64,000 bases of DNA from assembly GCF_023195835.1 (NCBI RefSeq), contig NZ_CP096199.1, positions 1,612,001 to 1,676,000 of the forward strand, written 5' to 3'. The notes under the pieces were generated by a model, which made no database searches, was not told the origin of the DNA, and worked only from the letters and a program-made list of their open reading frames with translations. The DNA comes from Vibrio sinaloensis. GTDB lineage: Bacteria > Pseudomonadota > Gammaproteobacteria > Enterobacterales > Vibrionaceae. A program made the translations under genes and the position numbers. The first letter of the stretch is position 1. The number at the start of each line of letters is the position of its first letter. This document shows, one piece after another, positions 37,520 through 47,697 of this stretch.

Positions 37520-38233
37520 ATGAGTGATTCTCCCCTTTATCTGCAGATAAAACGCTACATTGTGGACCAAATAGACAGTGGACACTGGCCCGTTGGGCAC
37601 AGGATCACCACTGAACTGGCGTTAACCGAACAGTTTAATGTCAGCCGAATGACAGTTAATAAAGCGATACGAGATCTGGTCTCTGAGGGTCGCCTGTTGC
37701 GTCGTCCTCGCCTCGGTACCTTTGTCTGTGCGCCCGATGACAAGGCAGAGTCGCCGCTGTTAGACATTCGCAATATCGCCAGTGAAGTCGCTCAGCGCGG
37801 TAAAACCTACAGCAGTAAGGTCATCAAGCAAATTGCCCTTAATGCAGATGACTCGGTAGCGATGAAACTCGGCGTCATGCTAGGCAGCCAAATTTTCTAT
37901 AGTGAAATCATACACTTTGAAGACAAATCCCCAATTCAACTTGAGATGCGCTGGGTCAACGCCAACTATGCGCCCAACTATCTGGAGCAAGACTTCTCTG
38001 AAATCACACCTAACCAATATCTTTCGGAAAACTGCCCATTGAGCGCCATTGAACATACGGTAGAGGCGATTGTCGCTAGCGATGCAGTGCGCAGTGCACT
38101 GCGCTTAGCCGTCAACGAGCCTTGCTTACTACTCAATCGTCGTACTTGGAGTGAAGATAAACTGGTCAGCACCGCGCTGCTCTATCATCCTGGCACTCGC
38201 TATAAGCTCAGCTCCAAAGTACTCCTCGACTAG
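37520..38233 (+). CDS. hutC: histidine utilization repressor, GntR/HutC family
   Basis: 237 residues. An N-terminal winged helix (PLYLQIKRYIVDQIDSGHWP, then LTEQFNVSRMTVNKAIRDL) is followed by a UTRA/chorismate-lyase-like effector domain (about 80-235) that senses urocanate in the family. It lies directly upstream of hutIGHU on the same strand but with a separate operator-bearing gap of 166 bases. Confidence 0.94.
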   Translation: MSDSPLYLQIKRYIVDQIDSGHWPVGHRITTELALTEQFNVSRMTVNKAIRDLVSEGRLLRRPRLGTFVCAPDDKAESPLLDIRNIASEVAQRGKTYSSKVIKQIALNADDSVAMKLGVMLGSQIFYSEIIHFEDKSPIQLEMRWVNANYAPNYLEQDFSEITPNQYLSENCPLSAIEHTVEAIVASDAVRSALRLAVNEPCLLLNRRTWSEDKLVSTALLYHPGTRYKLSSKVLLD

Positions 38234-38259
38234 GACAGTTGAATCAGGCTGCCATAAGT

Positions 38260-38289
38260 GCACTGGCTGGTACATTGTACCTCTAGTGC
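38260..38289 (+). repeat. imperfect inverted repeat after hutC
   Basis: GCACTGGCTGGTACA pairs imperfectly with TGTACCTCTAGTGC, centred on GGTACATTGTACC (38269-38281). It may be a hutC terminator or another regulator site. There is no T run. Confidence 0.4.
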
Positions 38290-38339
38290 CCGTATAGCCC
38301 GACAAAAGTTTCATTGATCACATTTTAGCAACATCAATC

Positions 38340-38379
38340 TTGTACAAATCGTTTATCTGAACTCATAATTGTATATACA
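38340..38379 (+). promoter_or_regulatory. hutI: candidate HutC operators before hutI
   Basis: Two perfect palindromes, TTGTACAA (38340-38347) and TGTATATACA (38370-38379), lie 20-60 bases before hutI. TTGTAT/ATACAA-type palindromes are known HutC targets. Two sites one to three helical turns apart suit repression of hutIGHU. Confidence 0.6.
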
Positions 38380-38399
38380 TTTAATTTTGAGCAAGTGTT

Positions 38400-39611
38400 A
38401 TGAGTGCGATTTGCGATCATGTTTTGACCAACGCCAAAGTGGTCACCATGCAACCAGGCGAGGCTGGTTATACCGTTTCACAGCCGTGCAATATCGGCAT
38501 CCGTGAAGGCGTTATTACTGAGATAAGCGCCAAGGCTATCGAGGCCCATCAGCAGTTTGACTGTCAAGGCAAGTTAGTGACCCCAGGCTTTATTGATTGT
38601 CACACTCATCTAATTTTTGCCGGTAGTCGCGCCGACGAGTTTGAAAAGCGCTTACAGGGGGTGCCCTATCAAGAGATCGCCAAACAAGGCGGTGGCATTC
38701 TGTCGACAGTGCGTGCCACTCGTCTCGCCAGTGAGCAGCAGCTAACAGAGTCAGCTTTGCCAAGGCTCGATGGTTTAATCCGCACAGGCGTGACCTCCGT
38801 TGAGGTGAAATCTGGCTATGGTTTGACCTTGAACGACGAGATTAAGATGCTACGCGCCGCCAAAGCGCTAGAAGCGCACCGAAAAATTCGCGTCACCACC
38901 ACTTTGCTCGCCGCACATGCACTGCCTCCGGAGTTTGCTGGGCGAGCCGACGACTATATCGCGCACGTTTGTGAAACCATCATTCCTATGGTCGCCGAAG
39001 AAAACTTAGCCACCAGCGTCGATGTTTTTTGTGAGTCGATTGGCTTTAACCTAGAGCAAACAGAACGAGTGTTCGAAGCAGCCAAGCAGCATGGATTGCA
39101 AATCAAAGGTCACACTGAGCAACTGTCAAATTTGGGCGGCAGCGCCCTTACGGCTCGCTATGCAGGGTTGTCCGCTGACCACATTGAATACTTAGACGAA
39201 GCTGGCGTGAAGGCGATGGCCCGCGCAAACACAGTGGCGACTTTGCTTCCAGGCGCGTTTTACTTCTTAAAAGAGACCCAACGCCCGCCGATCGAGCTGC
39301 TACGACAGCACAAAGTCCCGATGGCGATTGCAACCGATCTCAACCCTGGCACCTCACCTTTCGCTGATTTGACTATGATGATGAATATGGCTTGTACACT
39401 TTTCGGTCTCACGCCGGAAGAGTCGCTACGCGGCGTCACCTGTCATGCTGCGCAAGCCCTAGGCTATGGCAACACGAGAGGCCAAGTACAAGCAGGGTTT
39501 GATGCTGACTTAGCCATCTGGGATGTAACCCACCCGGCCGAGTTTAGCTATTTTCAAGGCGCGCCAAGACTTGCAACGCGCTTAGTCGCAGGAGAGTTCG
39601 ACCATGTCTAA
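38400..39611 (+). CDS. hutI: imidazolonepropionase
   Basis: 403 residues of amidohydrolase fold. The metal site is [18 protein letters not shown] (about 63-80). [14 protein letters not shown] and [20 protein letters not shown] (about 313-332) complete it. It opens the imidazolone ring to give formimidoylglutamate, the third step of histidine breakdown. It is the first gene of hutIGHU and overlaps hutG by 8 bases. Confidence 0.96.
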   Translation: MSAICDHVLTNAKVVTMQPGEAGYTVSQPCNIGIREGVITEISAKAIEAHQQFDCQGKLVTPGFIDCHTHLIFAGSRADEFEKRLQGVPYQEIAKQGGGILSTVRATRLASEQQLTESALPRLDGLIRTGVTSVEVKSGYGLTLNDEIKMLRAAKALEAHRKIRVTTTLLAAHALPPEFAGRADDYIAHVCETIIPMVAEENLATSVDVFCESIGFNLEQTERVFEAAKQHGLQIKGHTEQLSNLGGSALTARYAGLSADHIEYLDEAGVKAMARANTVATLLPGAFYFLKETQRPPIELLRQHKVPMAIATDLNPGTSPFADLTMMMNMACTLFGLTPEESLRGVTCHAAQALGYGNTRGQVQAGFDADLAIWDVTHPAEFSYFQGAPRLATRLVAGEFDHV

Positions 39612-40602
39612 TTCGCTGATTACCAATCAAGACTTTCATTGGCAAGGCCGCCACGATGCAGAAGACGGAGCGCTTGGCAAACGGGTGCACCATGTGGTCA
39701 GAAAGATGCAGGTAGAAGAGCTACAGCCGCACAATGACGCGGTCAGCTTGTTGGGTTTTTGTAGTGATGCAGGGGTCGCTCGCAACAAAGGTCGTATCGG
39801 CGCCAAACGGGCGCCCGATTTGATTCGCCGTGCTCTGGCTAATATGGCATGGCACAACACCAGCCATTTAATTGATCTTGGCAATGTCATTTGCGATGAC
39901 GATTTGCTCGAGCAGAGCCAAACGCAGTGCGCCAACGTTATCGCGGCCGCACTGCGCTCTACGCCAGTGATCACGCTTGGTGGTGGCCACGAAGTCGCAT
40001 GGGCTTCTTTTTTAGGGCTCGCTCAATACTTTGAGTATCTCAACCCAGTCAATCCGCCTAAGATCGGGATTATCAACTTTGACGCCCATTTTGATTTACG
40101 TGCCTTTGAAAGTCATCACACCGACGTCAAACCCAGCTCTGGCACCCCGTTCAACCAAATTCAACACTACTGTGCAAAACGTGACTGGCCATTTCATTAT
40201 GCTTGCTTGGGCGTGAGTCGTGCGAGCAATACTGAGGCTCTATTCAAACGCGCAGATGAGCTGGGGGTTTGGTACGTGGAAGATCACGAATTAAACCACC
40301 ACAATCACATTTATCACCTGACTCAGCTACAGCATTTTATTGATAACTGTGACTACATCTATCTCACTATCGATTTAGATGTATTTCCGGCGGCCACCGC
40401 TCCTGGCGTCAGCGCCCCCGCCGCTCGTGGGGTCAGCATGGAAATGCTCGCACCGTTTTTACAACGCATTCTGCATTACAAACAAAAGCTGGTGATTGCT
40501 GATATCGCCGAATACAACCCGACTTACGATGTCGACAGCCAGACGGCTCGCCTCGCAGCCAGGTTGTGTTGGGATATCGCCAACGCTTTCTCACAAGAAT
40601 AA
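39604..40602 (+). CDS. hutG: formimidoylglutamase
   Basis: 332 residues of the arginase/ureohydrolase fold. The manganese ligands are visible in [12 protein letters not shown] (about 122-133), [10 protein letters not shown] (about 157-166) and [23 protein letters not shown] (about 257-279). It hydrolyses formimidoylglutamate to glutamate and formamide. Its start overlaps the end of hutI, so the two are co-translated. An 82-base gap separates it from hutH. Confidence 0.95.
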   Translation: MSNSLITNQDFHWQGRHDAEDGALGKRVHHVVRKMQVEELQPHNDAVSLLGFCSDAGVARNKGRIGAKRAPDLIRRALANMAWHNTSHLIDLGNVICDDDLLEQSQTQCANVIAAALRSTPVITLGGGHEVAWASFLGLAQYFEYLNPVNPPKIGIINFDAHFDLRAFESHHTDVKPSSGTPFNQIQHYCAKRDWPFHYACLGVSRASNTEALFKRADELGVWYVEDHELNHHNHIYHLTQLQHFIDNCDYIYLTIDLDVFPAATAPGVSAPAARGVSMEMLAPFLQRILHYKQKLVIADIAEYNPTYDVDSQTARLAARLCWDIANAFSQE

Positions 40603-40684
40603 CAAAACAGACACAGTGGCTTAATAGGCGCACAACCGCGCCCTAGCCCTCTGTTTGCTGTCATAACCTAGTTAGGAGAACAAA

Positions 40685-42187
40685 ATGACGTTTAGATACG
40701 GTGTTGATCGTTTAGATCTTGATATTGTAAACGGCATCGCGAATGGACACATTGAAGCAAAACTTTGCTCTGAAGCCATAGCAATAATTAATGTCAGCCG
40801 TGCCAATGTCGATAAGATGGCCAGCTCAGATAAAGCTGTGTATGGCATTAATACCGGTTTTGGGCCGCTGTGCGACACGCAAATATCACCCGAAGAAACG
40901 CATTTATTACAAAAGAATCTGCTTATTACCCATGCGGTTGGTGTCGGCAACCCGATCGACAAAGCGATTTCTAAGTTGATGCTCATCACCAAAGTTCACG
41001 CCCTTAGCCAAGGTTTCTCAGGTATCCGTTTGGAAGTGGTCGAACGAATGCTGACGTTCCTCAAACTGGACCTGATTCCAGTGGTACCGGAGCAGGGCTC
41101 CGTCGGCGCGTCAGGCGATTTAGCCCCTCTATCACACCTGTTTTTGCCACTGATTGGCGAAGGTGAATTCTGGCAGGATAACCAAACCGTGCCAGCCAAG
41201 ACTTTACTAGAGGCTCATGGGTTAGAGCCACTGGAGCTACATGCAAAAGAAGGCTTGGCGTTAATTAATGGGACTCAGTTTATTCTATCCCATGCCATTA
41301 CTGCACTTACTAAAATGCGTTACCTGCTTGATCTTGCCGATGTTGCTGGTGCGATGAGCCTTGAAGGTATGCAAGGTAGTGAGTCTCCGTTCAGAGACGA
41401 GTTACACCAAACGCGTGCTTTTGTTGGCAACTTAGAAGTTGCGGCGCGCATGAGAAGATTGCTCAAAGACTCTCAGAACATGGCATCTCACAATAACTGT
41501 GGTCGTGTGCAAGACCCGTATTCACTGCGTTGTATTCCCCAAGTTCACGGTGCGTCTCGTAATGCTTACTACCACTTAAAAGAGATGGTTGAAATCGAGA
41601 TGAACTCAGTGACCGATAACCCGATTGTTATCAGTAGCGAAGAGGCGATTTCAGGCGGTAGCTTCCATGGCCAACCATTAGCTATGGTTCTCGATTATGC
41701 GGCGATCGCGGCTGCCGAACTAGGCAATATAGCGGACCGTCGTTGTTACCTTCTCTTAGAAGGATTGCATGGCTTGCCACGCCTACTGACTGTCGCGGGC
41801 GGCCTCAATTCAGGCATGATGATCCCGCAATATGCCACAGCAGCGCTCGTCACAGAAAACAAATCACTCTGCTTCCCACCTTCGGCGGATAGCGTGCCTA
41901 CCTCAATGGGCCAAGAAGATCATGTGTCGATGGGCAGTATTTCAGGTCGAAAACTCAATCAAATCCTAGGCAACTTGGACAAAATTTTTGCCATTGAGCT
42001 TATGTACGCCGCACAAGCACTGGAATTTAGAAGACCTAACCGTTGCTCTGATCTTATTGAGCAAAACTTCGAATTGATCCGCTCTAAAGTCGCCAAACTC
42101 GAAGAAGATAGATTACTAAAACCAGATATCGACGCGATGGTGGAACTAGTGAAATCCCAAGCTTTCACTGTGAGTTTTGACGCTTAA
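40685..42187 (+). CDS. hutH: histidine ammonia-lyase
   Basis: 500 residues. The MIO cofactor-forming triad ASG is in GSVGASGDLAPLSHL (about 138-152). NGTQFILSHA, PQVHGASRN and QEDHVSMGSISGRK are family signatures. It converts histidine to urocanate. The start follows AGGAGAACAAA. It is spaced 82 bases from hutG, whereas hutU follows at 14 bases, so hutH and hutU form a closer pair. Confidence 0.96.
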   Translation: MTFRYGVDRLDLDIVNGIANGHIEAKLCSEAIAIINVSRANVDKMASSDKAVYGINTGFGPLCDTQISPEETHLLQKNLLITHAVGVGNPIDKAISKLMLITKVHALSQGFSGIRLEVVERMLTFLKLDLIPVVPEQGSVGASGDLAPLSHLFLPLIGEGEFWQDNQTVPAKTLLEAHGLEPLELHAKEGLALINGTQFILSHAITALTKMRYLLDLADVAGAMSLEGMQGSESPFRDELHQTRAFVGNLEVAARMRRLLKDSQNMASHNNCGRVQDPYSLRCIPQVHGASRNAYYHLKEMVEIEMNSVTDNPIVISSEEAISGGSFHGQPLAMVLDYAAIAAAELGNIADRRCYLLLEGLHGLPRLLTVAGGLNSGMMIPQYATAALVTENKSLCFPPSADSVPTSMGQEDHVSMGSISGRKLNQILGNLDKIFAIELMYAAQALEFRRPNRCSDLIEQNFELIRSKVAKLEEDRLLKPDIDAMVELVKSQAFTVSFDA

Positions 42188-42201
42188 TTTTGGAGAAAAC
42201 G

Positions 42202-44214
42202 ATGACTGTTGAACTTAACTTTCAAGAACAAATTAGACAGGGCATTCCTGATCAACTGCCACCGGCAAAACCTTACCCAGTGAACGTTAACCGTGCGCCA
42301 AAGCGTAAAGATATTCTCAGTAAAGAAGAGAAGCAACTCGCGATTCGCAATGCCCTTAGATACTTTCCAAAAGCCTGGCATCAAGAGCTGGCACAGGAAT
42401 TTGCGCAAGAGCTTAATGACTTTGGCCGCATATACATGTATCGCTTTAAGCCGAATTACTTAATGAAAGCACGCGCAATCACCGACTATCCAGCAAAGTG
42501 CCAGCAAGCTGCCGCTATTATGTTGATGATTGACAACAACCTTGATCCAGCCGTTGCCCAGCACCCTGAAGAACTGATCACTTATGGTGGCAATGGCGCG
42601 GTTTTTCAAAACTGGGCACAATACCTGTTGGCAATGAAATACCTCAGTGAGATGGAGAGCGATCAAACCTTGCACCTCTACTCAGGGCATCCGATGGGGC
42701 TTTTCCCTTCTTCGCCAGAAGCGCCTCGGGTTGTGGTGACCAATGGCATGATGATCCCGAACTATTCTAAGCCAGACGATTGGGAAAAATTCAATGCGTT
42801 AGGCGTGACTCAATATGGTCAAATGACCGCAGGTTCATTTATGTACATCGGCCCACAAGGCATTGTGCATGGCACCACGATCACCGTGATGAACGCCTTC
42901 CGTAAGGTGCTTAAACCGGGCGAACAAGCCAAAGGCAAAATCTTCTTGACCGCTGGTTTAGGGGGCATGAGCGGCGCCCAACCCAAAGCAGGTAACATTG
43001 CCAATTGTATTACCGTCTGCGCCGAAGTTAACCCTAATGCCGCGACTAAGCGTCATCAGCAAGGTTGGGTGGATGAGCTGATAGACAATATGCCGGAGCT
43101 GATTGAGCGCGTGAAAGTCGCACAAGCCAATGAAGAGGTGGTCTCTATTGCCTACATTGGTAATGTGGTTGAGGTTTGGGAGTCGTTCTTAGAAGAAGAG
43201 ATTTTTGTTCATTTAGGCTCAGACCAAACGTCACTGCATAACCCTTGGTCTGGCGGCTACTACCCTGTCGATATCAGCTACGAAGAGTCTAATCGATTGA
43301 TTCGAGAAGCGCCGGACGTATTCAAAGAAAAAGTGCAAGCGACATTAAGACGCCATGCTGCTGCCGTCAACAAGCATAGTGAGAAAGGAACCTACTTCTT
43401 TGACTATGGTAATGCCTTCCTATTAGAAGCCTCACGTGCAGGCGCGGATGTTATGGCAGAAAACGGCATTGATTTTAAATACCCTTCATACGTGCAGGAT
43501 ATCTTGGGGCCGATGTGCTTTGACTATGGTTTTGGTCCATTCCGCTGGGTTTGTACTTCGGGTAAACCGGAAGACCTCGACAAAACAGATGAAATTGCTG
43601 CGCAAGTCTTAAACAAGATCATGCAAAGCTCCCCTGCTGAGATTCAGCAACAGATGCAAGACAACATTACTTGGATCAATGATGCGAAAGCCAACAAGTT
43701 GGTCGTAGGCTCTCAAGCAAGAATACTGTACGCCGATGCACAAGGTAGAATGGAGATCGCCAAAGCCTTTAACGACGCGATTCAACGCGGAGAAATTGGC
43801 CCTGTTGTGTTAGGACGCGATCACCATGATGTCAGTGGCACCGACTCTCCATTTAGAGAGACGTCAAATATCTATGACGGCAGTCGCTTTACTGCTGACA
43901 TGGCGATTCACAATGTGATTGGTGACAGCTTCCGCGGTGCGACTTGGGTATCCATCCATAATGGTGGTGGCGTAGGCTGGGGCGAAGTCATCAACGGTGG
44001 CTTCGGTATGCTGCTCGATGGCAGCAGTGATGCCGAGCGCAAACTTCAATCCATGCTGCTATTCGATGTCAACAACGGCATCGCCAGACGTAGCTGGGCT
44101 CGCAATGAAGAGGCTAACTTCGCCATCAAGCGAGAAATGGAGCGCACACCTAAGCTAAAAGTCACCCTAGCGAATCTGGTTGACGATCAAGTTATTGACG
44201 ACTTAGCGATCTAG
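42202..44214 (+). CDS. hutU: urocanate hydratase, long (UROC1-like) form
   Basis: 670 residues from the ATG at 42202 (a TTG four codons upstream is part of the TGGAGA ribosome site). Motifs: LYSGHPMGLFPSSPEAPRVV (about 156-175), FLTAGLGGMSGAQPKAG (the NAD-binding GxGGMxGAQ), HDVSGTDSPFRETSNIYDGS (about 545-564) and HNGGGVGWGEVINGG. Typical bacterial HutU, including those I know from vibrios, is about 555-565 residues. This protein has the length and N-terminal SKEEKQLAIRNALRYFP of the animal UROC1 type. It makes imidazolonepropionate from urocanate. Confidence 0.95.
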   Translation: MTVELNFQEQIRQGIPDQLPPAKPYPVNVNRAPKRKDILSKEEKQLAIRNALRYFPKAWHQELAQEFAQELNDFGRIYMYRFKPNYLMKARAITDYPAKCQQAAAIMLMIDNNLDPAVAQHPEELITYGGNGAVFQNWAQYLLAMKYLSEMESDQTLHLYSGHPMGLFPSSPEAPRVVVTNGMMIPNYSKPDDWEKFNALGVTQYGQMTAGSFMYIGPQGIVHGTTITVMNAFRKVLKPGEQAKGKIFLTAGLGGMSGAQPKAGNIANCITVCAEVNPNAATKRHQQGWVDELIDNMPELIERVKVAQANEEVVSIAYIGNVVEVWESFLEEEIFVHLGSDQTSLHNPWSGGYYPVDISYEESNRLIREAPDVFKEKVQATLRRHAAAVNKHSEKGTYFFDYGNAFLLEASRAGADVMAENGIDFKYPSYVQDILGPMCFDYGFGPFRWVCTSGKPEDLDKTDEIAAQVLNKIMQSSPAEIQQQMQDNITWINDAKANKLVVGSQARILYADAQGRMEIAKAFNDAIQRGEIGPVVLGRDHHDVSGTDSPFRETSNIYDGSRFTADMAIHNVIGDSFRGATWVSIHNGGGVGWGEVINGGFGMLLDGSSDAERKLQSMLLFDVNNGIARRSWARNEEANFAIKREMERTPKLKVTLANLVDDQVIDDLAI

Positions 44215-44255
44215 GCTTAGAGCTTCTCTGAACGAGAAAAGTCTAACACTCACCC

Positions 44256-44279
44256 AAAAGGCATCCGAGGATGCCTTTT
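44256..44279 (+). terminator. hutU: hut operon intrinsic terminator
   Basis: AAAAGGCATC / GATGCCTTTT, a 10-bp stem with a 4-base loop and trailing T residues, 41 bases after hutU. It may also serve the convergent binding-protein gene. Confidence 0.9.
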
Positions 44280-44301
44280 TTATTGAGTAATGACTCACAC
44301 G

Positions 44302-45534
44302 TTACTTTAAGAAAGCAATGGAGTCCGCAAGTACCCTAGATGCCTCTTGAGCGCTCATATTAGAGTCCATAAACTCACCGACCACCAAGTAAATGGCACT
44401 TTGAACTTCACTCGATACCATGTGACCATGGGCGATGCTACCTACCATAGAGTCTTGTCTGACCGCTTGTTTTAAGTCTGCCATCGACTTTTTCGCACAC
44501 GCGTCAAACCCTTCATCACTCACTTCTAAGTTCGGTGGTACAGAGCCTTTTACTTGATTGAACTTGGCTTGAAACCCTGGGTCCATCACCGCTTTTGCCA
44601 TACTGTCTTGAGCGCTTTTCTTTTCTGAAGAGACGTCAAACATGCCAAATTGGTCTGAGTTGAACACGAACGTCCCTTCCGTACCTGGATACTGGAAACA
44701 CAAGAAATCTTGGTTCGGCACTTTGCCATTATTAATGAACTCGCCTTTAGCCCAATCGCCCATGATTTGCATCGCGGCATCACCATTCATCACCATAGCA
44801 GTGGCTTTATTCCAATCTCGCCCTGGGTAATCAGCGTCTACGTATGCTCGATATTCACGCAGTTGTTCAAAAGCGCGTGCCATTGTGGCGCTATTTAAGC
44901 TGTTGTAATCAAGATCACCAAAAGCTTTGCGATAGAAATTTAAGCCACCAGCACTGACGACCGCACTGTCGAAAATCGTCACCTCTTGCCAAGTTTGACC
45001 ACCACCTGCGAAGGCAACATAGCCAAAGGCATCAATTAGTCTGGCGGCCGCCATCAACTCTTCGAAGGTTTTTGGAACCTCAATATCTAGCTCATCAAAT
45101 ATCTGCTTGTTGGCCCAAATCCAGTTGGTTCTGTGCACACCAACGGGGGATGCGACCCATTGTCCCTCATACTTAGAGAATCTTTGCAGCGCCGGAGGCA
45201 CAATTTGATCCCAGTTACCCTGCTGCGCGACTCTGTTGATGTTAGCCATAACCCCTTCAGAGGCCCACTCCGTCAGCTTGGTTCCGCCCATTTGCACCGC
45301 GGTTGGTGGATTGCCAAATGCCGCTCTCACCCTGAGATAGTTCTGAGCGTTGGCCCCAGCAGCCCCAGCAATTTTTAGGTCATTCCATTCAATACCCTGT
45401 TCAAGCAGGTTGTCCTTCAACACTTCTACTGCCGCAGCTTCACCGCCAGAAGACCAACCATGCAGTACTTCAACAGAAGAGTTAGCGTATGCAAATCCAG
45501 AACATAGACATAATGTGAGTGCGAGTTTCTTCAT
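44302..45534 (-). CDS. sugar-binding periplasmic protein, GtsA-like, without its own transporter
   Basis: 410 residues with a cleavable signal (MKKLALTLCLCSGFAYA). The mature protein is an SBP_bac_1 family binding protein. VEVLHGWSSGGEAAAVEVLK, VGVHRTNWIWANKQIF, GGGQTWQEVTIFDS and MGDWAKGEF closely follow the pattern I recall for Pseudomonas GtsA glucose-binding proteins. No permease or ATPase genes are present. The gene starts 10 bases after a chemoreceptor gene on the same strand, so its likely job is ligand delivery for chemotaxis. The ligand is probably a hexose-like pyranose. Confidence 0.85.
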   Translation of the reverse strand: MKKLALTLCLCSGFAYANSSVEVLHGWSSGGEAAAVEVLKDNLLEQGIEWNDLKIAGAAGANAQNYLRVRAAFGNPPTAVQMGGTKLTEWASEGVMANINRVAQQGNWDQIVPPALQRFSKYEGQWVASPVGVHRTNWIWANKQIFDELDIEVPKTFEELMAAARLIDAFGYVAFAGGGQTWQEVTIFDSAVVSAGGLNFYRKAFGDLDYNSLNSATMARAFEQLREYRAYVDADYPGRDWNKATAMVMNGDAAMQIMGDWAKGEFINNGKVPNQDFLCFQYPGTEGTFVFNSDQFGMFDVSSEKKSAQDSMAKAVMDPGFQAKFNQVKGSVPPNLEVSDEGFDACAKKSMADLKQAVRQDSMVGSIAHGHMVSSEVQSAIYLVVGEFMDSNMSAQEASRVLADSIAFLK

Positions 45535-45544
45535 TGTCTTTCCC

Positions 45545-47542
45545 CTACATCTTGAACTGTTCTGTGATTTTCGCTTGCTGATCTGAAAGCGACATTAAGT
45601 CTGCAAAGGTTTGTCGATTACCTCGCGATAGCTGGTGTATCTCCTCTGCTGCATCTGAAATCGAAACCACATTTTCTGTGATCTCTTTGGAAACATGCGA
45701 CTGCTCTTGCGCTGCTGAAGCGATTTGTTCACTCATATTGGCAACAGAATCGATCGCCGTTGAGATTTCAAATAACGAACTCGCGGCTTGCTGTGAGTTA
45801 TCCACCACCTGCTTAGCGGTTTCGCTGTTTTTGTGCATAATATCAACCGACGATACAGAAATTTTCTGTAACGATTGAATCATACGATAGATTTCTTCGG
45901 TGGAGTTTTGCGTCTTACTGGCGAGGTTCCTTACCTCATCCGCGACCACTGCAAACCCTCGACCTTGTTCTCCTGCGCGAGCCGCTTCAATCGCCGCATT
46001 CAGTGCGAGTAGATTGGTTTGTTCGGCGATACCAGTAATCACCTCCAATATTCCCTCAATGTTTTCTGACTCTTGCTTCATCTTACCAATGGTTTCAGCC
46101 GCAGATTTGATGTCTGAATCGAGTTCATTGATCGAGTTAATCGACATGTCCATCTTGGACTTACCCGTCGAAGCCAGCTCTCGAATCGCTAACACTTGAC
46201 CAAGCGAAGATTCTGCGTTTCTCGCCACTTCATACACCGCCGATTCCATCTCGGTGACCGCTGTCGCCACTGAACTAGTTTGAAATTTTTGATTTTCCAA
46301 CATTTCTTCAGATTTCACCGTAACGTCGAGTGCACCTTGAGTTGAATGAGAGAGGGTACTTGAGCTCTCCTTCAGTTGAGAGAGCACACCACCCAGTTTG
46401 TCGGCCAGCTCGTTGATGCCACCAGCGATCTCGCCAAACTCGTCCTTTTTCTTTAGATCAATATGCTGGTCTAGATGGCCATCACTGAGCGCAGACAGAG
46501 CATTGGTGATACTTTTTAGCGGCGTTCTAATGCTGCGGATTTGGGTCAGTACAATCAGTACGCTGACCACAATCGCAACAATAAACAATATCGATGTCAT
46601 CAGGATATTCGACTCTGCAGCGCTCTCGACTTGTTGGTTCGTCGTTGCCACAAGTGCATCGATAGACTGAGATAGCTCATCAAGTGTATCTGCACCGCTA
46701 TTCACCAGTGAACCCATGTCAGCAAGGTTGCGGTTAATCTGTTCACCTAGTGACACAAGCTTGATTTGAAGCGATAGGTAGCCACGTTCATCATTGACCG
46801 AATAGTTAAGAAAATCGACGAAGGGCTTAAGCTTTTCTGCTGAATCAGGTGCCATACCCGCCAGTTTGTCGATACGTGATACGGTCTTGAGCGCACTTTG
46901 AGATAGCTTTTGCTTAATGTTGTTTAAAAGCGCCAAGTTTTCGATGTTACTGACACCACCAAGCGTGGTTTGCGCCAGAGTAAGGCTGTCTGCAATAACG
47001 GAAACCGCAAAGTTTTCGACTAAACCAAGTTTGGTTGCGAGCAATACCGCAGCATCTCGCTCGTCAGCAAAAGTAATCCATCTTGCGGTGTAGTTTTGTA
47101 TCTCAGCACGTGAAACGTCTTTAGTTCTCACCAACTCATTTTGCGCGGCAATCTGCTGCTGACCTAATAAAAAAGCTTGAGAAAAGGTTTGATCAGCTCG
47201 CTGCAAAAGACCTGTTAACTCTGCTCGCCCAGAAAGTGATTTGCTTAGTTCTGTGCGCAGTTCAGTGTATTGTTTAACGGCCGCATCAAATTCTTGCTCT
47301 AGTGCACGTCTCTGCGACGTATCGAGTGCACTGGCGTGCTGACTCACCGCCTTATTCACGTTTTGCGCGATGATTGCTAGTTGGAAGCTGCGCTCCATAA
47401 TAGGAATCAGCGTTTCCGCGGTATCCTTGTAGGCACTTGAAGACTGTTTCTGAGCATAAAATCCCATGCCCGCGAGTAGTGTCATCAAGACAACAACAAT
47501 ACTAAAACCCAATATGGTGCGACTAATGACAGTTAAATTCAA
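45545..47542 (-). CDS. methyl-accepting chemotaxis protein with large periplasmic helical domain
   Basis: 665 residues if translation starts at TTG 47542, which has AAGGGG at 6-base spacing. An upstream in-frame TTG at 47572 lacks this, and there is no ATG. TM1 (about 9-31), a roughly 280-residue all-helical periplasmic region (HBM-like), TM2 (about 312-335), a HAMP domain (about 336-390) and a cytoplasmic signalling coiled coil with the hairpin tip [20 protein letters not shown]. There is no C-terminal CheR-tethering pentapeptide. It is co-transcribed with the GtsA-like binding protein, suggesting indirect sensing as in Trg/Tsr-type receptors. Confidence 0.9.
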   Translation of the reverse strand: MNLTVISRTILGFSIVVVLMTLLAGMGFYAQKQSSSAYKDTAETLIPIMERSFQLAIIAQNVNKAVSQHASALDTSQRRALEQEFDAAVKQYTELRTELSKSLSGRAELTGLLQRADQTFSQAFLLGQQQIAAQNELVRTKDVSRAEIQNYTARWITFADERDAAVLLATKLGLVENFAVSVIADSLTLAQTTLGGVSNIENLALLNNIKQKLSQSALKTVSRIDKLAGMAPDSAEKLKPFVDFLNYSVNDERGYLSLQIKLVSLGEQINRNLADMGSLVNSGADTLDELSQSIDALVATTNQQVESAAESNILMTSILFIVAIVVSVLIVLTQIRSIRTPLKSITNALSALSDGHLDQHIDLKKKDEFGEIAGGINELADKLGGVLSQLKESSSTLSHSTQGALDVTVKSEEMLENQKFQTSSVATAVTEMESAVYEVARNAESSLGQVLAIRELASTGKSKMDMSINSINELDSDIKSAAETIGKMKQESENIEGILEVITGIAEQTNLLALNAAIEAARAGEQGRGFAVVADEVRNLASKTQNSTEEIYRMIQSLQKISVSSVDIMHKNSETAKQVVDNSQQAASSLFEISTAIDSVANMSEQIASAAQEQSHVSKEITENVVSISDAAEEIHQLSRGNRQTFADLMSLSDQQAKITEQFKM

Positions 47543-47642
47543 TGTTAGCCCCTTATGTGGAGTCGTAGGCAACTAAGACACACCCAACTCCGCTTATTGT
47601 TGTAGGAAAAGGCAACCATAAGAAGCCTCTTTTGTTTACGTT

Positions 47643-47660
47643 TTGAATCGTTCGATTAAA
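47643..47660 (-). promoter_or_regulatory. candidate LacI/Cra-type operator before the chemoreceptor gene
   Basis: TTGAATCGTTCGATTAAA contains AATCG-TT-CGATT and resembles the Cra box TGAATCGNTTCA. It lies 38 bases downstream of the truncated Cra-like gene and about 100 bases before the chemoreceptor start. A related GTTCGATAAA occurs at 49278-49287, before the PfkB gene. Confidence 0.4.
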
Positions 47661-47697
47661 TGGTAGTTGATAATGACAGGAAAACTAGCGTCGCTAC

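Noticed and set aside
44302..45534. Binding protein as part of a complete sugar ABC importer
   Set aside because: No permease or ATPase gene lies on either side; the neighbours are hutU (convergent) and a chemoreceptor.
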